Below, one piece after another: positions 1 through 8,767 of a stretch of 64,000 nt of DNA (positions within the stretch are counted from its first letter, which is position 1; the number at the start of each line of letters is the position of its first letter). Source of the stretch: Cellvibrionaceae bacterium (GTDB lineage: Bacteria > Pseudomonadota > Gammaproteobacteria > Pseudomonadales > Cellvibrionaceae); the NCBI GenBank assembly GCA_024707385.1, contig JANPZW010000008.1:744001-808000 (forward strand), written 5' to 3'. Below the pieces are notes generated by a model that saw only the letters and a program-made list of their open reading frames with translations, searched no databases and was not told the origin of the DNA. A program made the position numbers and the translations under genes.

Positions 1-1446
1 ACCAGTGCCCGTACTGCGACCATAGACAGGTATCAAATTGGCGAGGTGATGCGTGTAGATAATCCGCTGCCGTAAATTCACCTGGTCGAGTTTTGGATCA
101 TAGGCGCACGGCAAAAACCGGATATACCGATCCATCCGGAAGTGATCGAGGTCCGGATCGATGGCGGAAAGGCCATTTTTCGACAACAGCGTGTCCGTCA
201 GCAGCAGTGCGTCGTCCATGGCCTCGTCGCTCGATGCCCGCAGCGCTATGGCCATGCTGTAGGAATACAATTTATTTCCGCGAGCAATCTGGCGGCGGGC
301 ATGATTAATTTCATCCCTGGCCATTTCCGCTTCGGTCGATGCGCCTTTGGCATTTTTTTCAAGACGGTCGATGTGGCGTTTGATCTCCGTCTGGGGCTTC
401 ACCACGTAAGTCACCATCACGATGGATCCCGGTGGCAGCTCATCGATGAAACATTGTGTGCGGGCATTGGGTCCGGACATCTCGTCACGGCTTTCATAGC
501 GTTCTGCCGACAATTGGCCGACTTCCGGCACGCGAAGCAATCGCTCAACCGATACCAGCGTGTGGGGCATGCCGTCGAAATACCAGCACTGGTTTTTCTC
601 GTCCCGGCGCACATCGCGGCTGACGCAGTCGGCAGCCAGGTCCCACTCTGCCGTCCGATTTTCCGGTTTCGGGTAGGGGTTCGTCTTCAGCCATGCGTCG
701 CGATCACCGCCGGCCAGCTTGGGATTCGGATTCATCCACCGGAACAGCCATGCCCAGATGTCGTCACCCTGCAGCCGGCGGCCCTGCAGGCCGACTGATC
801 GCATCATCTCCGCAATTCGCGTACATTGGGTTTCCAGTTCAATTTCACGCGACTGGTTGCGCCGACGCTTGGTGAGATCCTCCTGACGCCGGTAGAACAC
901 CATATAGCACTGCCGCTTCGAGCCGCCCCAAGGCCGTCCATTCAACTGATCGATAAACAGACCGCCGTCGCGTGCGAGATCGTTCACATGTTCCCGATAG
1001 ACGTTGTTGATGAAATGCCCGGTATACGGATGCAATTCCGCGCCCCGGCGGGTCTGGACAGTGATGGCGTGGGACAGCATCTGGTCCGGCAGTTGGCGGA
1101 AAATGCTTTCGTCGCACCAGGAGAAAACCTGGACAATCCAAGGTGAAATAGAGTGCTCTTCGAAGGCGTCTGCAATGAATTGGGCGATATTATTGCGGAT
1201 GGAAACGATTTGATCTTCCGACCGGGCTTCGGTCGGAATCGGCGTGATGTCAAACACGGCCGCCATGCTTTTGCCATCATCGAGCAAAATCTTGTTGTCA
1301 TCGACAATGTCGAGCCAGGGCAGATATTTCGCTGCACCGGGCATTTTCTTGTAGCCTTTGCGAAGCTCCGCTGTTGTCGCGGGTTTATCCGCTTCCAGCG
1401 GTGAGCCTTTGATAAAAAAATCCTGTAGCAATGCTCCAAAATTCAT
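1..1446 (-). CDS. traC: TraC-type conjugative transfer ATPase (VirB4-like), partial
   Basis: N-terminal 482 codons of a large VirB4/TraC-like ATPase that powers the mating-pair-formation channel; the rest lies left of the window. The reading frame is open from the ATG at 1446 to the edge and begins MNFGALLQDFFIKG. It contains the conserved early-domain features of the ICE TraC family (TIGR03744, PFL_4706), including WGGSKRQCYMVFYR and, just before the edge, LIPVYGRSTGTG, which in this family precedes the nucleotide-binding core. The Walker A motif is not in view. Its start overlaps the stop of the lipoprotein gene by 4 bases (ATGA), so it is translationally coupled as the last visible gene of the leftward tra operon. 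Family call from sequence memory; no frameshift seen in the visible part. Confidence 0.88.
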   Translation of the reverse strand, partial: MNFGALLQDFFIKGSPLEADKPATTAELRKGYKKMPGAAKYLPWLDIVDDNKILLDDGKSMAAVFDITPIPTEARSEDQIVSIRNNIAQFIADAFEEHSISPWIVQVFSWCDESIFRQLPDQMLSHAITVQTRRGAELHPYTGHFINNVYREHVNDLARDGGLFIDQLNGRPWGGSKRQCYMVFYRRQEDLTKRRRNQSREIELETQCTRIAEMMRSVGLQGRRLQGDDIWAWLFRWMNPNPKLAGGDRDAWLKTNPYPKPENRTAEWDLAADCVSRDVRRDEKNQCWYFDGMPHTLVSVERLLRVPEVGQLSAERYESRDEMSGPNARTQCFIDELPPGSIVMVTYVVKPQTEIKRHIDRLEKNAKGASTEAEMARDEINHARRQIARGNKLYSYSMAIALRASSDEAMDDALLLTDTLLSKNGLSAIDPDLDHFRMDRYIRFLPCAYDPKLDQVNLRQRIIYTHHLANLIPVYGRSTGTG

Positions 1447-2011
1447 CGTTTGATGCCTCCCTGCAGGGGGCCGCGATTGAGGCGCTCCCGCTGTTGCTTC
1501 CGGCGCTTCTCCTCCTCGATGCGCAGTTGCGCCAGGCGCTCCTGTTCCTTTATCGCACGGGATACCAGTTTATTACGGCGGATGGTCTCGACGGTTTCGC
1601 CCGGCAATGCGTAGTGGTCGCGTTCGTACATCTGGAATCGCGTCATATAAGCTGGAATCGGCGCGCCGGATGTGCCGACCGCATGCGGCCGCACGTACAT
1701 GAACAGCTCCGGATTCGGCAATTTCGGAAACAGGTGCTGCAGCTGCTCCGGCTGAGGCGGGAATTCGGCCATGCCGCTGGCTGTGGCGCTGCGCAGTTCC
1801 AGCGACTCCTGGTCGCGCAATTGCAACTCGCGTTTGCGCGCCGCCAAATCCTGCGGGGAATTCGCGCCAGAATATTGCGCGTAGAGACTCGCAATATCGT
1901 GATCGGATTTGGGCATGACTTTTTCACCGACGACGAGCAGCCGGCGCACAACAGCGCGGCCATCATCGCGGCGAAAAATCGGCATTGGTTAATCGAGAGT
2001 GGCATGCGCAT
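1443..2011 (-). CDS. ICE conjugative-transfer lipoprotein (TIGR03751/TraV-like), frameshifted
   Basis: Outer-membrane lipoprotein of the transfer channel, position and size matching TIGR03751 (VirB7/TraV-like role by operon position). It starts MRMPLSINQ at 2011, behind a GAGGAG ribosome binding site, and has a lipobox ending ALLCAGCSSS. The body (MPKSDHDIASLYAQYSG onward) is in another frame. The break is at the A run (T5 at 1920-1924 on the plus strand). One additional A restores SSVKKVMPKSDHD, so I read it as one CDS with a one-base deletion. The C-terminal third is highly basic and Arg/Gln-rich. It overlaps the upstream gene's end and traC's start. The frameshift may be a sequencing error. 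Confidence 0.75.
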
Positions 2012-3406
2012 GCGAATCTCCTCGGTCACTCGGTGAATAGGCAATTTTGCGGGCGTTGGAGTGATAGTCCACGTGCAGGTCGGTGGTGATGTGGAGCGTG
2101 ACCGCAAGTCCAGGAGGGGCGACAATGGCGTCGAAGGTGTCGCGGTTGCGGCGCAGATAAAATTCCGTTACATCATCCAGGCTTTTGCCAACACTTTTGT
2201 TCGCCGCGAATTTCATGGCGTCGCCTGTCAGTCGGGCGGTGCCTTCGCCGGATGCGTTTGAAGTCCGGGTGATTTCCGCTTCTGACCTTGCGTCGAAATA
2301 ATTCGAGGTGAGCCCCAGGACCCCAACGGTCGCCAACTGCTTATGCGCGTCCGTGACCCGTTTACCGGCAATGCAGGGCACGCCTTGCCGATCAGATATA
2401 GCCAATCGAATTTCGGGTATCGCCGTCGGTGATGGGAGTGAGAGAGGCAATCGAATTGCGCTCACCTTTGGTACTGCTCTTGAGATGTTGAACACGCCCG
2501 TCGGTGAACGTGAAGGTGCCACCGGTCAATGAAACGGAAATACAGGACAGGTTCCAGTTGCCAGCCGCAATGCCTTCAAACACTGCGCCCTTTAATCCCG
2601 GAATTTTCAGGCCGTTGGTGGCCAGGTTTTCATTTCCGATGATGATTTTGACAGGAAACGGATCTTTTAATTTTCCGTCCACCGGCACAATCCCGATCAG
2701 CGCCGTCATGGCCACGTTGTCCAGCAGTGTCGAACGGGCTGGAATCGTGTAGTGCGGCATAACGGTTTCCGCCGGTACAGCAGGTTTTTTTCGAGAGTGC
2801 GGATTGAGCGGATGCCTTGAGTGGATCGGTCACTTCGGGCATGGCGCTCGACAGTGGTGGAATCGACACATACCCGGCCAGACGTTTATAGATCGGCTCG
2901 CCTTTCTTGCCCGCGCTCGCGCGGCCAGTGGACGTTGAGTAGCCAGGACTGGTTCCTGTTGAGTCCCAGCCGAGATCCTCATCGGAAAACGAGTAGCCGT
3001 TCGATTTGGCAAGACCCAGCTGATCGGCTTGGGTCTGCACCTGCGAACTCAGGTTCTGCAGTGATCCGCCGAGGGTTTCCAGTTTTGACATGACCGAATC
3101 AATACGATTATCCCCTTTGCTGTTGCCGGTTTTGTATTCCAGTGACGACAATCGCTGTTCAATTTCGGTATTTTTTTCGCGGAGTTTTTTATTTTCCTCA
3201 ACCTGTGCTTCATAGCGCGCCTGCACCTGTGACAGGGTTTCTACCACCGTGTCGCCTTCAACGGTTTTGACGGTTACTTTTTTCTCTGAGATCTTTTCGG
3301 TGACCATTTCTGCAGGGACAGGCTCGTTGCCTTTATTCACAATGACAATGACTGCCAGAAGCACCAGGACGCCGAGCCCGGCCCACACAATTTTATTGGT
3401 GCGCAT
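1989..3406 (-). CDS. ICE channel protein TIGR03752 (PFL_4705, VirB10/TraB-like), frameshifted twice
   Basis: Inner-membrane-anchored scaffold of the conjugation channel. The N-terminus (MRTNKIVWAGLGVLVLLAVIVIV) is a single membrane anchor. It is followed by a coiled coil (residues about 55-130, E/K/Q-rich with LSSLEYKTG), a linker and a beta-rich C-terminal domain typical of TIGR03752. The gene is split over three frames. The first break is at an A7 run (T7 at 2785-2791), where removal of one A joins SALSKK to PAVPAETVMPHYTIP. The second is near 2392-2400, where NSIGYI joins SDRQGVPCIAGKRV. The C-terminus has VPCIAGKRVTDAHKQL and a YFDARSEAE stretch. No single frame covers the family length of about 470 residues, yet all pieces are collinear and conserved in character. 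Confidence 0.78.
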
Positions 3407-3423
3407 AGATCAAACTCCTGGGA

Positions 3424-4251
3424 TTAGTAATCGTAGCCATCGGATAACACCGCTTCCTGAAACGGCATTTTCGAGATCAAATAAATCGTCGTGCGGTCCT
3501 CCAGCGTTCCTGCTGGTCCGAGCGAGAGATGCTGTGCGGTTGCGTGGCTGAAATTGCCGCGCACGTTCTCCATTTTCACCGGCACTGGGAATGGGCTGAG
3601 ATTGGCCACGAGCACTGCCGTGATATATCGCTCATACCCCAACCACTGAGCGACAACCTCTACCCTGTAATGCTCACCACTACTGCTGCGCATCAGAGGG
3701 AAGTCCACCGGTAGCGACGGCGCCTCCAGCGGCATGATGTCCGGGATCGATGGCATCAATCGAGTGGGGGCGTACAGCGTCTGCGACGCATAACGAGTGA
3801 GAATAATCTCCCGCGGATCCGCCAATGGCGCAGTTGCTGCCGGGGCAGGCATTGATGCCTGTTCTTCCAGAACGCGCGTGGGATCCTCAATCATCACATT
3901 GTCTGCAAGCCCATGTTGGGATGCGCTGAGATCCAACACGTACATCGCTTTGCCATCCAGGGATGAGGCGATCACGCGAGCGGTTTCAAAGTCTTCCAGG
4001 GGTTTCCAGTACACCATCGATGGATTTGGCGCGAGCGACTGCAGCCGGGTGGCAATTGCGACCGGCACCTGCAGATCGACAGCGGTGGGGAAAATGATCC
4101 GCACTTCATGGCCGACGCGCAGGTGTAAGGGAATTGGCAGCTCGTCCCAAACCTTTTTGGTATCGGAGTGCGCAGGGATCGACGTGATCATCAGCACCAG
4201 AATACGGGTGGCGATTTTCACCGGAACTATATGGAACAATTGGCGAATCAT
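3424..4251 (-). CDS. ICE protein TIGR03749 (PFL_4704, TraK/VirB9-like)
   Basis: Periplasmic protein of the ICE transfer channel, 275 residues. It has a short N-terminal hydrophobic segment (residues about 12-28, ATRILVLMITSIPAHS) consistent with a signal peptide, then a beta-rich region with RVGHEVRIIFPTAVDLQVP that resembles the TraK/secretin-like N domain. A C-terminal part has YLISKMPFQEAVLSDGYDY. Length and order (between the PFL_4703 and PFL_4705 homologues) match TIGR03749. The frame is intact. It starts 3 bases downstream of the stop of the TIGR03746 gene and ends 17 bases before the TIGR03752 start, so it is part of one polycistron. Confidence 0.85.
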   Translation of the reverse strand: MIRQLFHIVPVKIATRILVLMITSIPAHSDTKKVWDELPIPLHLRVGHEVRIIFPTAVDLQVPVAIATRLQSLAPNPSMVYWKPLEDFETARVIASSLDGKAMYVLDLSASQHGLADNVMIEDPTRVLEEQASMPAPAATAPLADPREIILTRYASQTLYAPTRLMPSIPDIMPLEAPSLPVDFPLMRSSSGEHYRVEVVAQWLGYERYITAVLVANLSPFPVPVKMENVRGNFSHATAQHLSLGPAGTLEDRTTIYLISKMPFQEAVLSDGYDY

Positions 4252-4254
4252 GTG

Positions 4255-4860
4255 TTACTCCGATGTGATCCGAGAGGGCTCAGCGGCAAATCCATCCAGC
4301 GACATGCCGAAGCGGTTGCACGACCGGTAGTCCGGCACAACGCGCAGCGGATAGCGGATGGCGATATTTTTCACCTCGCGGTTCTTAATGTCCTCAATCA
4401 AATTGATATCGAGCGTGACAGAAAAAGTGTTCGCGCCCAGATGGGTGACGAGAGCTTCCCGAAACGGGGAAACCAGTGTTGTGCGGCGTGCACGATCCAG
4501 CTCTCCCTCTTTGTCTTTCTGCTCGATATTCGATAGCAGCCATTTATGGAAACTCGGCGTTACATAACACTCGTATACCTTGACGCGTGCCGGATAATCT
4601 TTTTTGCCACTGATTTTCCAATCGTTCAGTTCACGCCATACATGTAACGCAAAAACATAAGCCGTGGATTTTTGAAACTCTCCTGGCTTTACCAGAGCCC
4701 CTTGTGAGAGATCCGGTGGAATGCCGATGGTGAAATGATTCTGACGGCTGAAAATCACACCGATTAGTGCACCAATCATGATGAATGACAGGATCAGTGC
4801 GATGCGCAGCGACCAGATGTGCGAATCCCGTGAACTGATGCCGTGGCGTGTATCACTCAT
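4255..4860 (-). CDS. ICE protein TIGR03746 (PFL_4703, TraE/VirB8-like)
   Basis: Bitopic inner-membrane protein of the transfer apparatus, 201 residues. The start MSDTRHGISS at 4860 is chosen because it gives a 4-base ATGA overlap with the upstream TIGR03750 gene and matches family length; an in-frame extension upstream to 5139 runs antiparallel to nothing conserved and is rejected. A single membrane helix lies at residues about 17-38 (LRIALILSFIMIGALIGVIFS), then a soluble periplasmic domain with VFALHVWRELNDWK and YPLRVVPDYRSCNRFGM. This arrangement is typical of VirB8/TraE-class scaffolds. Frame intact. Confidence 0.86.
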   Translation of the reverse strand: MSDTRHGISSRDSHIWSLRIALILSFIMIGALIGVIFSRQNHFTIGIPPDLSQGALVKPGEFQKSTAYVFALHVWRELNDWKISGKKDYPARVKVYECYVTPSFHKWLLSNIEQKDKEGELDRARRTTLVSPFREALVTHLGANTFSVTLDINLIEDIKNREVKNIAIRYPLRVVPDYRSCNRFGMSLDGFAAEPSRITSE

Positions 4861-5213
4861 TTGCGGGCTCCTTTGCCGAGGCGCTCGGATCCACGGATCA
4901 GTTTCGATTCCGTGAAGCCGAGTGAGAAAAACAGGTCGTGTTTGATGAGAAAGAGTTTCTCGTTCAGCCATCCATCGAAATTGGCGTGGCGGAGATTCTG
5001 GATCAGAGTGAGCCCGAGCCACGACAGCCCGAGCGATGCCAGAATTCCAACCACAGCCCCAATTGTGAAACTGCTGAACAACATGCCTATGAAAAAGCCG
5101 AAAAACAGGCTGATCATCGTGGCTGCGACACCGGTCCATAAAATCTGCGGCATGGTGCAGTCCATATAGACGACCGGGTCATCGTTGATGTTGTCAGCAA
5201 GCCTCTCATCCAT
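4857..5213 (-). CDS. ICE membrane protein TIGR03750 (conjugative transfer region)
   Basis: Small inner-membrane protein, 118 residues, of the TIGR03750 family. An N-terminal cytoplasmic stretch (MDERLADNINDDPVVY) is followed by two hydrophobic segments (about residues 24-45 and 48-72), then a short amphipathic C-terminal half with LNEKLFLIKHDLFF and a basic tail. Membrane topology and place between TIGR03745 and TIGR03746 suggest a TraL/VirB3-like role by analogy; this is inference. Overlaps the next gene by 4 bases. Frame intact. Confidence 0.83.
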   Translation of the reverse strand: MDERLADNINDDPVVYMDCTMPQILWTGVAATMISLFFGFFIGMLFSSFTIGAVVGILASLGLSWLGLTLIQNLRHANFDGWLNEKLFLIKHDLFFSLGFTESKLIRGSERLGKGARK

Positions 5214-5224
5214 CGAAATGCCTC

Positions 5225-5638
5225 TTACACCAAGTACGTAGTGAGCCAGGATGCCAGGACGACAACAAGTAACATGACGAGCGCATTACCAATGATGTCA
5301 CCGATAACTTCGGCCCATTTAGTCTCTTCATCAAGGCGAGCTTTGTGAATGGATTTGATGACATTTTTAACCAGGACGAAGCCCATCAGGATGACGAATA
5401 CCCATATCACGAACAGTCCGGCGTACTTAAAAAGATTGATGACCATGTCGGCAGTGTTTGAGTCATCCGAAACGCCGGGTATCGTCGCCGTCGGCATCCT
5501 GAAGGCAGCGTCGTCCTGCGCCAAAGCAGCGGACGAAAGTCCACCCGTTTGCAGTGCAATTGCGGTGGAAAGAACACGGAGTTTTGTGTTTTCGTAATGT
5601 AAAATCAGTCGGTTTTTCAGGTCGCTCAAGTGTTTCAT
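5225..5638 (-). CDS. ICE membrane protein TIGR03745 (PFL_4702, pilin-like)
   Basis: About 137 residues, starting MKHLSDLKNRL at 5638; a longer in-frame start at 5698 adds a Cys-rich stretch overlapping the upstream gene and is unlikely. It has an N-terminal export signal ending near SSAALAQDD, then two long hydrophobic helices (about residues 60-80 and 112-134) separated by a charged loop (KARLDEETKWAEV). This is the layout of VirB2/TraA-type pilin precursors, and TIGR03745 occupies the pilin-like slot of the MPF_G operon. The pilin role is inference. Frame intact. Confidence 0.82.
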   Translation of the reverse strand: MKHLSDLKNRLILHYENTKLRVLSTAIALQTGGLSSAALAQDDAAFRMPTATIPGVSDDSNTADMVINLFKYAGLFVIWVFVILMGFVLVKNVIKSIHKARLDEETKWAEVIGDIIGNALVMLLVVVLASWLTTYLV

Positions 5639-5660
5639 GGGGACATTTCCTATTGAATTT

Positions 5661-5900
5661 TTAGAATCCGAAAAAGATGCTGAGCAGCAGGAGCACAAAA
5701 ACCACTCGCATTGCGGCCAGAATCAAATCGGCATCTTGAAATGTCCCGTCTTTATTGTTCTGGAGCTCTGTGACTCCATTTTTCAATGTCTTGATTACGG
5801 CCACGATAAGCAGCGTAAAAATCATCAGGTAAAACACTGCCGCGAGCCGGATTGGCTTCATGAACAGCAGCGTAAATGCCTCGACCGAATCGCCTGTCAT
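5661..5900 (-). CDS. ICE membrane protein TIGR03758 (PFL_4701)
   Basis: 79-residue membrane protein matching TIGR03758 in size and context. Two hydrophobic segments (about residues 17-37 and 62-78) flank a short polar region with NGVTELQNNKDGTFQDADLI. The ATG at 5900 overlaps the stop of the RAQPRD gene by 4 bases, implying coupled translation. Function in the family is not established; it is always found between the RAQPRD and TIGR03745 genes of these ICEs. Frame intact. Confidence 0.82.
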   Translation of the reverse strand: MTGDSVEAFTLLFMKPIRLAAVFYLMIFTLLIVAVIKTLKNGVTELQNNKDGTFQDADLILAAMRVVFVLLLLSIFFGF

Positions 5901-6211
5901 GGGGTGTAGTGCTTTTTCACCGGCGTGAGGATGCGAGGTGTCCGCTGCGGCTGATCCGCATGTCGTTCGACTGCCGCCTGGATTTCCTGCAAATCGGATA
6001 TCAGAGCAGCGTAATTAAATTGAATCCGGCGATCAGGATCTGACGCACTCAGAGCGGTATTGGCCAACGCCTGCACATACTCCAGTTCCACTGCGATACG
6101 AACCAGCAGTTGCCGTTCAGCCTCTGTTGTGGTATCGGTCGCTGATGCCGTTGCGGCAATCCATGTGCCCGCGAATATTCCCACCAGCCGCGACAAAAAT
6201 TTGATTTTCAT
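5897..6211 (-). CDS. ICE RAQPRD-family protein (TIGR01690)
   Basis: 104-residue exported protein. The N-terminal signal peptide (KIKFLSRLVGIFAGTWIAATASA) ends near residue 25. The mature part holds a version of the family signature, SDPDRRIQFNYAALISDL, equivalent to the RAQPRDPD..RIRFDYAAL block that names TIGR01690. The Arg-Ala-Gln-Pro part is replaced here by TALSA, but the DPD-RI-F-YAAL core is kept. It overlaps both neighbours by 4 bases. The family is periplasmic and confined to ICE transfer operons; the molecular role is unknown. Confidence 0.85.
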   Translation of the reverse strand: MKIKFLSRLVGIFAGTWIAATASATDTTTEAERQLLVRIAVELEYVQALANTALSASDPDRRIQFNYAALISDLQEIQAAVERHADQPQRTPRILTPVKKHYTP

Positions 6212-6751
6212 TGGACGATCTCCGTTCGAGTGATAACGATGGGATAGACGCGAACGCCAAACAGATTGCCCAACTCGTCCACATTCATGGGATGCAATTG
6301 CAAAGGCGCGGCCGCTTCATGGAAGTGTTTGAAGGTCTGGCCATCTGGAATATTGGTGATCAAACCGCGCAAGATTTTCTGGTCAATCAGGTACTCTTTA
6401 TTTCGCGCTAACCACTCCATTGAGTGCGGGTCTGCGCCGATGATGAAAAAACGGTGTGAGTGATGACCGGTCATGTTTGATTGGTGCGGATAAATTACCG
6501 ACCTTCAGTTTTTCCGATGCGATGGGAAAGCTGTAAGGAGAAAATTGAATCAATTCGCTAACAGGCACCCGCATCTGATACGCCAGTTTGCGCAGCTCCT
6601 CAATGTCGGGAATTCCACTGGGTCGGGTGTTGCCGTAGTCGCGAATCACCACTGGGCGCGGTTTAGTTTCCTGGGCGCAGGACATCGCCGGGACGAGCGC
6701 AACGGTAGTGGAAATCACTGCAACAGTAAAAAAACGGAGGACGGAATTCAT
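6208..6751 (-). CDS. ICE protein TIGR03765 (PFL_4695), frameshifted
   Basis: Exported protein of the PFL_4695 family. It starts MNSVLRFFTVAV at 6751, overlapping the transglycosylase stop as ATGA, with a signal peptide ending around MSCAQE. The first half has VVIRDYGNTRPSGIPDIEEL and the second half, in another frame, has HRFFIIGADPHSMEWLARN and GVRVYPIVITRTEIVQ. Both halves are characteristic of TIGR03765. The join lies around 6470-6480, where removing one base of the AAA run (6476-6478 on the plus strand as TTT), or adding two, fuses LSAPI to MTGHHSH. Read as one gene broken by an indel. Confidence 0.76.
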
Positions 6752-7323
6752 ATCAGCGCTCCGAATTCTTCGCACGGCAATTCCAGCTTGCGGCAACGCT
6801 CAAAGACACGCCGCCGGTATTCGGCTGCAGCGACTGGATTGGATGGCGCGTGGTAGCGTCCAGCGGCTGTCCACCAATTACCGCCGCCGTTACGGTGGGT
6901 CCACTGATATTCCAGAGCGAGTAAATGCGCCGCATATTCGAGATTCAGTCGCGGATCCAGGAGCCGGACGGGATTGCGAAACCGATGACCGTGGGAGGGC
7001 AGATAAATCTGGCCGAGTCCGACCGCGATGCGATGATTCGCGGCAATAAATCCGGCGAGAGCGGATTCGGCCTCTACCCGCGTATCAAATCGATAGGGCT
7101 TGTGATCGACATTCAGGGTCCAAGGCCACGGATGGAAACGGCCGTTGCGGGTCAGACCGCTTTCCTGCAGCACCACACTGTAAAAAACAGGAACAGGCAC
7201 TTGGTGGCGTTCTGCCACAATCCAGTACGCATGAGGGATTTTTGCCTGTGCAATTGCCGCAACGAACAATGTGCTCAATGCGCAAGCGACGGCGGTTTTA
7301 CAAATAAGACCGGCGAGGCTCAT
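6748..7323 (-). CDS. Exported lytic transglycosylase of the conjugation system (SLT/VirB1-like)
   Basis: 191 residues. A signal peptide (residues 1-27) is followed by a lysozyme-like SLT fold. The candidate catalytic glutamate is Glu54 in VVLQESGL, and a GLGQI motif and the family-typical PWPWTLNV stretch follow. It should cleave peptidoglycan glycan strands in the periplasm to let the transfer channel pass. It is translated as part of a chain of 4-base overlaps with both neighbours, as expected for a VirB1-type component. Frame intact. Confidence 0.87.
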   Translation of the reverse strand: MSLAGLICKTAVACALSTLFVAAIAQAKIPHAYWIVAERHQVPVPVFYSVVLQESGLTRNGRFHPWPWTLNVDHKPYRFDTRVEAESALAGFIAANHRIAVGLGQIYLPSHGHRFRNPVRLLDPRLNLEYAAHLLALEYQWTHRNGGGNWWTAAGRYHAPSNPVAAAEYRRRVFERCRKLELPCEEFGALI

Positions 7324-8075
7324 AGGGCCAACCTCTCGTATCCGTGACTGCGGCGGATGTAAGCAATCGGCATTTCCACCAGCATTTCCGGCAGCGCGCT
7401 GAGCTCCTTGAACTGGCCCTTTTCGAAATTCAGTGTGATCTGCCCGACCCGCACCCGGTCAACCGGGACGCTCGCGGCTTCTGCCCACGAAAAAATGTCC
7501 TTTTCACTCTTCGCGCCCATCACGTAGATATCGAGGTGGGCACCCGTCGACAACAGGCGCTGCATCAAAGCGACGCAGCGCGGATTGCACTCACCGGGAT
7601 GAGTGAAAAATGCAACGGAATCGCCACTTCCCGTATTCGCAATGGTGGGAGATAAGTTGCGTACGAGCGCGCTGTAACGCGCAAACACCACTTCGCGCTC
7701 GTCGTTGTAAATCTGTTGAAAACGCAGGGCATTGTCTTCGCGCCACTGATCGAGCATGGCTTCGAGTCGCGCATACCGGCGCTGCTCTTCCACCGATTTG
7801 GAGTAAGCAGCGAGGATCTGGTATGGCGTTGCGGTGTGTTGCCAAATACCGAACGGGGTTTTTTCCAGAATGTCGGTGTAGCGTGTCCACTCGTTCTCGG
7901 TCAGCTTCCAGTTTTCCCATGGCGTACTTTTCAGTTCGCCATAATCCCGGAAGAATTGATTGAGTTCGTTCTGATCAACCGACGAGTGCTGCTGTGTGGA
8001 TTTTTCCGATGCGTGCACGAACAAGGCAGGCCCCATCAGAAAAAAAGCGGCTGCGGTGATGAGTCGCCGGTTCAT
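7320..8075 (-). CDS. ICE protein TIGR03759 (PFL_4693)
   Basis: 251-residue exported protein with a signal peptide (residues about 1-22, ITAAAFFLMGPALFVHA). The mature N-terminal half is alpha-helical and charged (LTENEWTRYTDILEKTPFGIWQ, QRRYARLEAML). The C-terminal half looks thioredoxin-like, with FFTHPGECNPRCVALMQRLL carrying two cysteines spaced C-x-x-x-C, followed by HLDIYVMGAKSEKDIFSWA. This two-part layout is that of TIGR03759 integrating-element proteins. Function unknown; a thiol or disulfide role is only suggested. Frame intact, 4-base overlaps on both sides. Confidence 0.85.
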   Translation of the reverse strand: MNRRLITAAAFFLMGPALFVHASEKSTQQHSSVDQNELNQFFRDYGELKSTPWENWKLTENEWTRYTDILEKTPFGIWQHTATPYQILAAYSKSVEEQRRYARLEAMLDQWREDNALRFQQIYNDEREVVFARYSALVRNLSPTIANTGSGDSVAFFTHPGECNPRCVALMQRLLSTGAHLDIYVMGAKSEKDIFSWAEAASVPVDRVRVGQITLNFEKGQFKELSALPEMLVEMPIAYIRRSHGYERLAL

Positions 8076-8758
8076 AGCACCAGCACCTGCTCACGCCCGT
8101 TCGCCGTGAAGAACGCTTTTCTGCCATCAAGGCGGAGAAACTGCCATCCGTTCCATGCGTCTCCGGCACGGAGCAGGGGAGAGATTTCTCCGGTTTGGGC
8201 GGTCAGCCGCACCGCAGGAACATGACCAAACGAACGGACGGAATACAGTTGCAGGTTCGAGCGGGCTGCGGGCTTTGGCGATTGAGCATGCGTTTGTGCC
8301 AGCTTGCGCTGCAGATCGGATGCGGATTTTTGTTGTGCCGCGAGAGCGTCGGCTAACATTCGCAGTCGCTTATCCAGGTCGTCCATGTGAGCGCGATTCT
8401 GATCCACTGCGGTTTTGAGCGTGCTGGCTGATTCCTCGGTTTGATCAAGCCTCCCCTCGGCAAGGGCAAGGGATTGTTCCAGTGCGGACAGCCGAGCTTT
8501 TATCTCCTGATTCTCGGATTTCGTCTCCTCGGCAAATTCGGGGTATTGCGCGAGTGCGTCCACCGGCAACGCTTCGACGCGTGTGATTCGGCGACCGGTG
8601 TCCAGGGAGCGATACAACATGAAAATCGTTGCCGCCAGAAAACCCAGAATCAATAACGCAATGACGCCCGTCATTCGCCGGTTGGATTTTCGGGTCTCCG
8701 GCGGCGCGTCGTCGTTCTCGTCCGCGCCGTGTTGTAAATCGAAGGGCAACTCAGACAT
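8072..8758 (-). CDS. Bitopic coiled-coil protein of the tra operon, unrecognised
   Basis: 228 residues; I do not recognise the family. A charged cytoplasmic N-terminus (about 28 residues) leads into one membrane helix (residues about 29-50, TGVIALLILGFLAATIFMLY). A long coiled coil follows (about residues 75-150, LSALEQSLALAEGRLDQTEESA) and then a small beta-rich C-terminal domain (LQLYSVRSFGHVPAVRLTAQTGEI). The C-terminal block recalls small periplasmic domains of pilus or PilO/TraB-like proteins. It sits between the TIGR03747 and TIGR03759 genes, overlaps the latter by 4 bases and is in the same operon, so a structural role in the channel is inferred. Confidence 0.7.
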   Translation of the reverse strand: MSELPFDLQHGADENDDAPPETRKSNRRMTGVIALLILGFLAATIFMLYRSLDTGRRITRVEALPVDALAQYPEFAEETKSENQEIKARLSALEQSLALAEGRLDQTEESASTLKTAVDQNRAHMDDLDKRLRMLADALAAQQKSASDLQRKLAQTHAQSPKPAARSNLQLYSVRSFGHVPAVRLTAQTGEISPLLRAGDAWNGWQFLRLDGRKAFFTANGREQVLVL

Positions 8759-8767
8759 GTAAAATCC

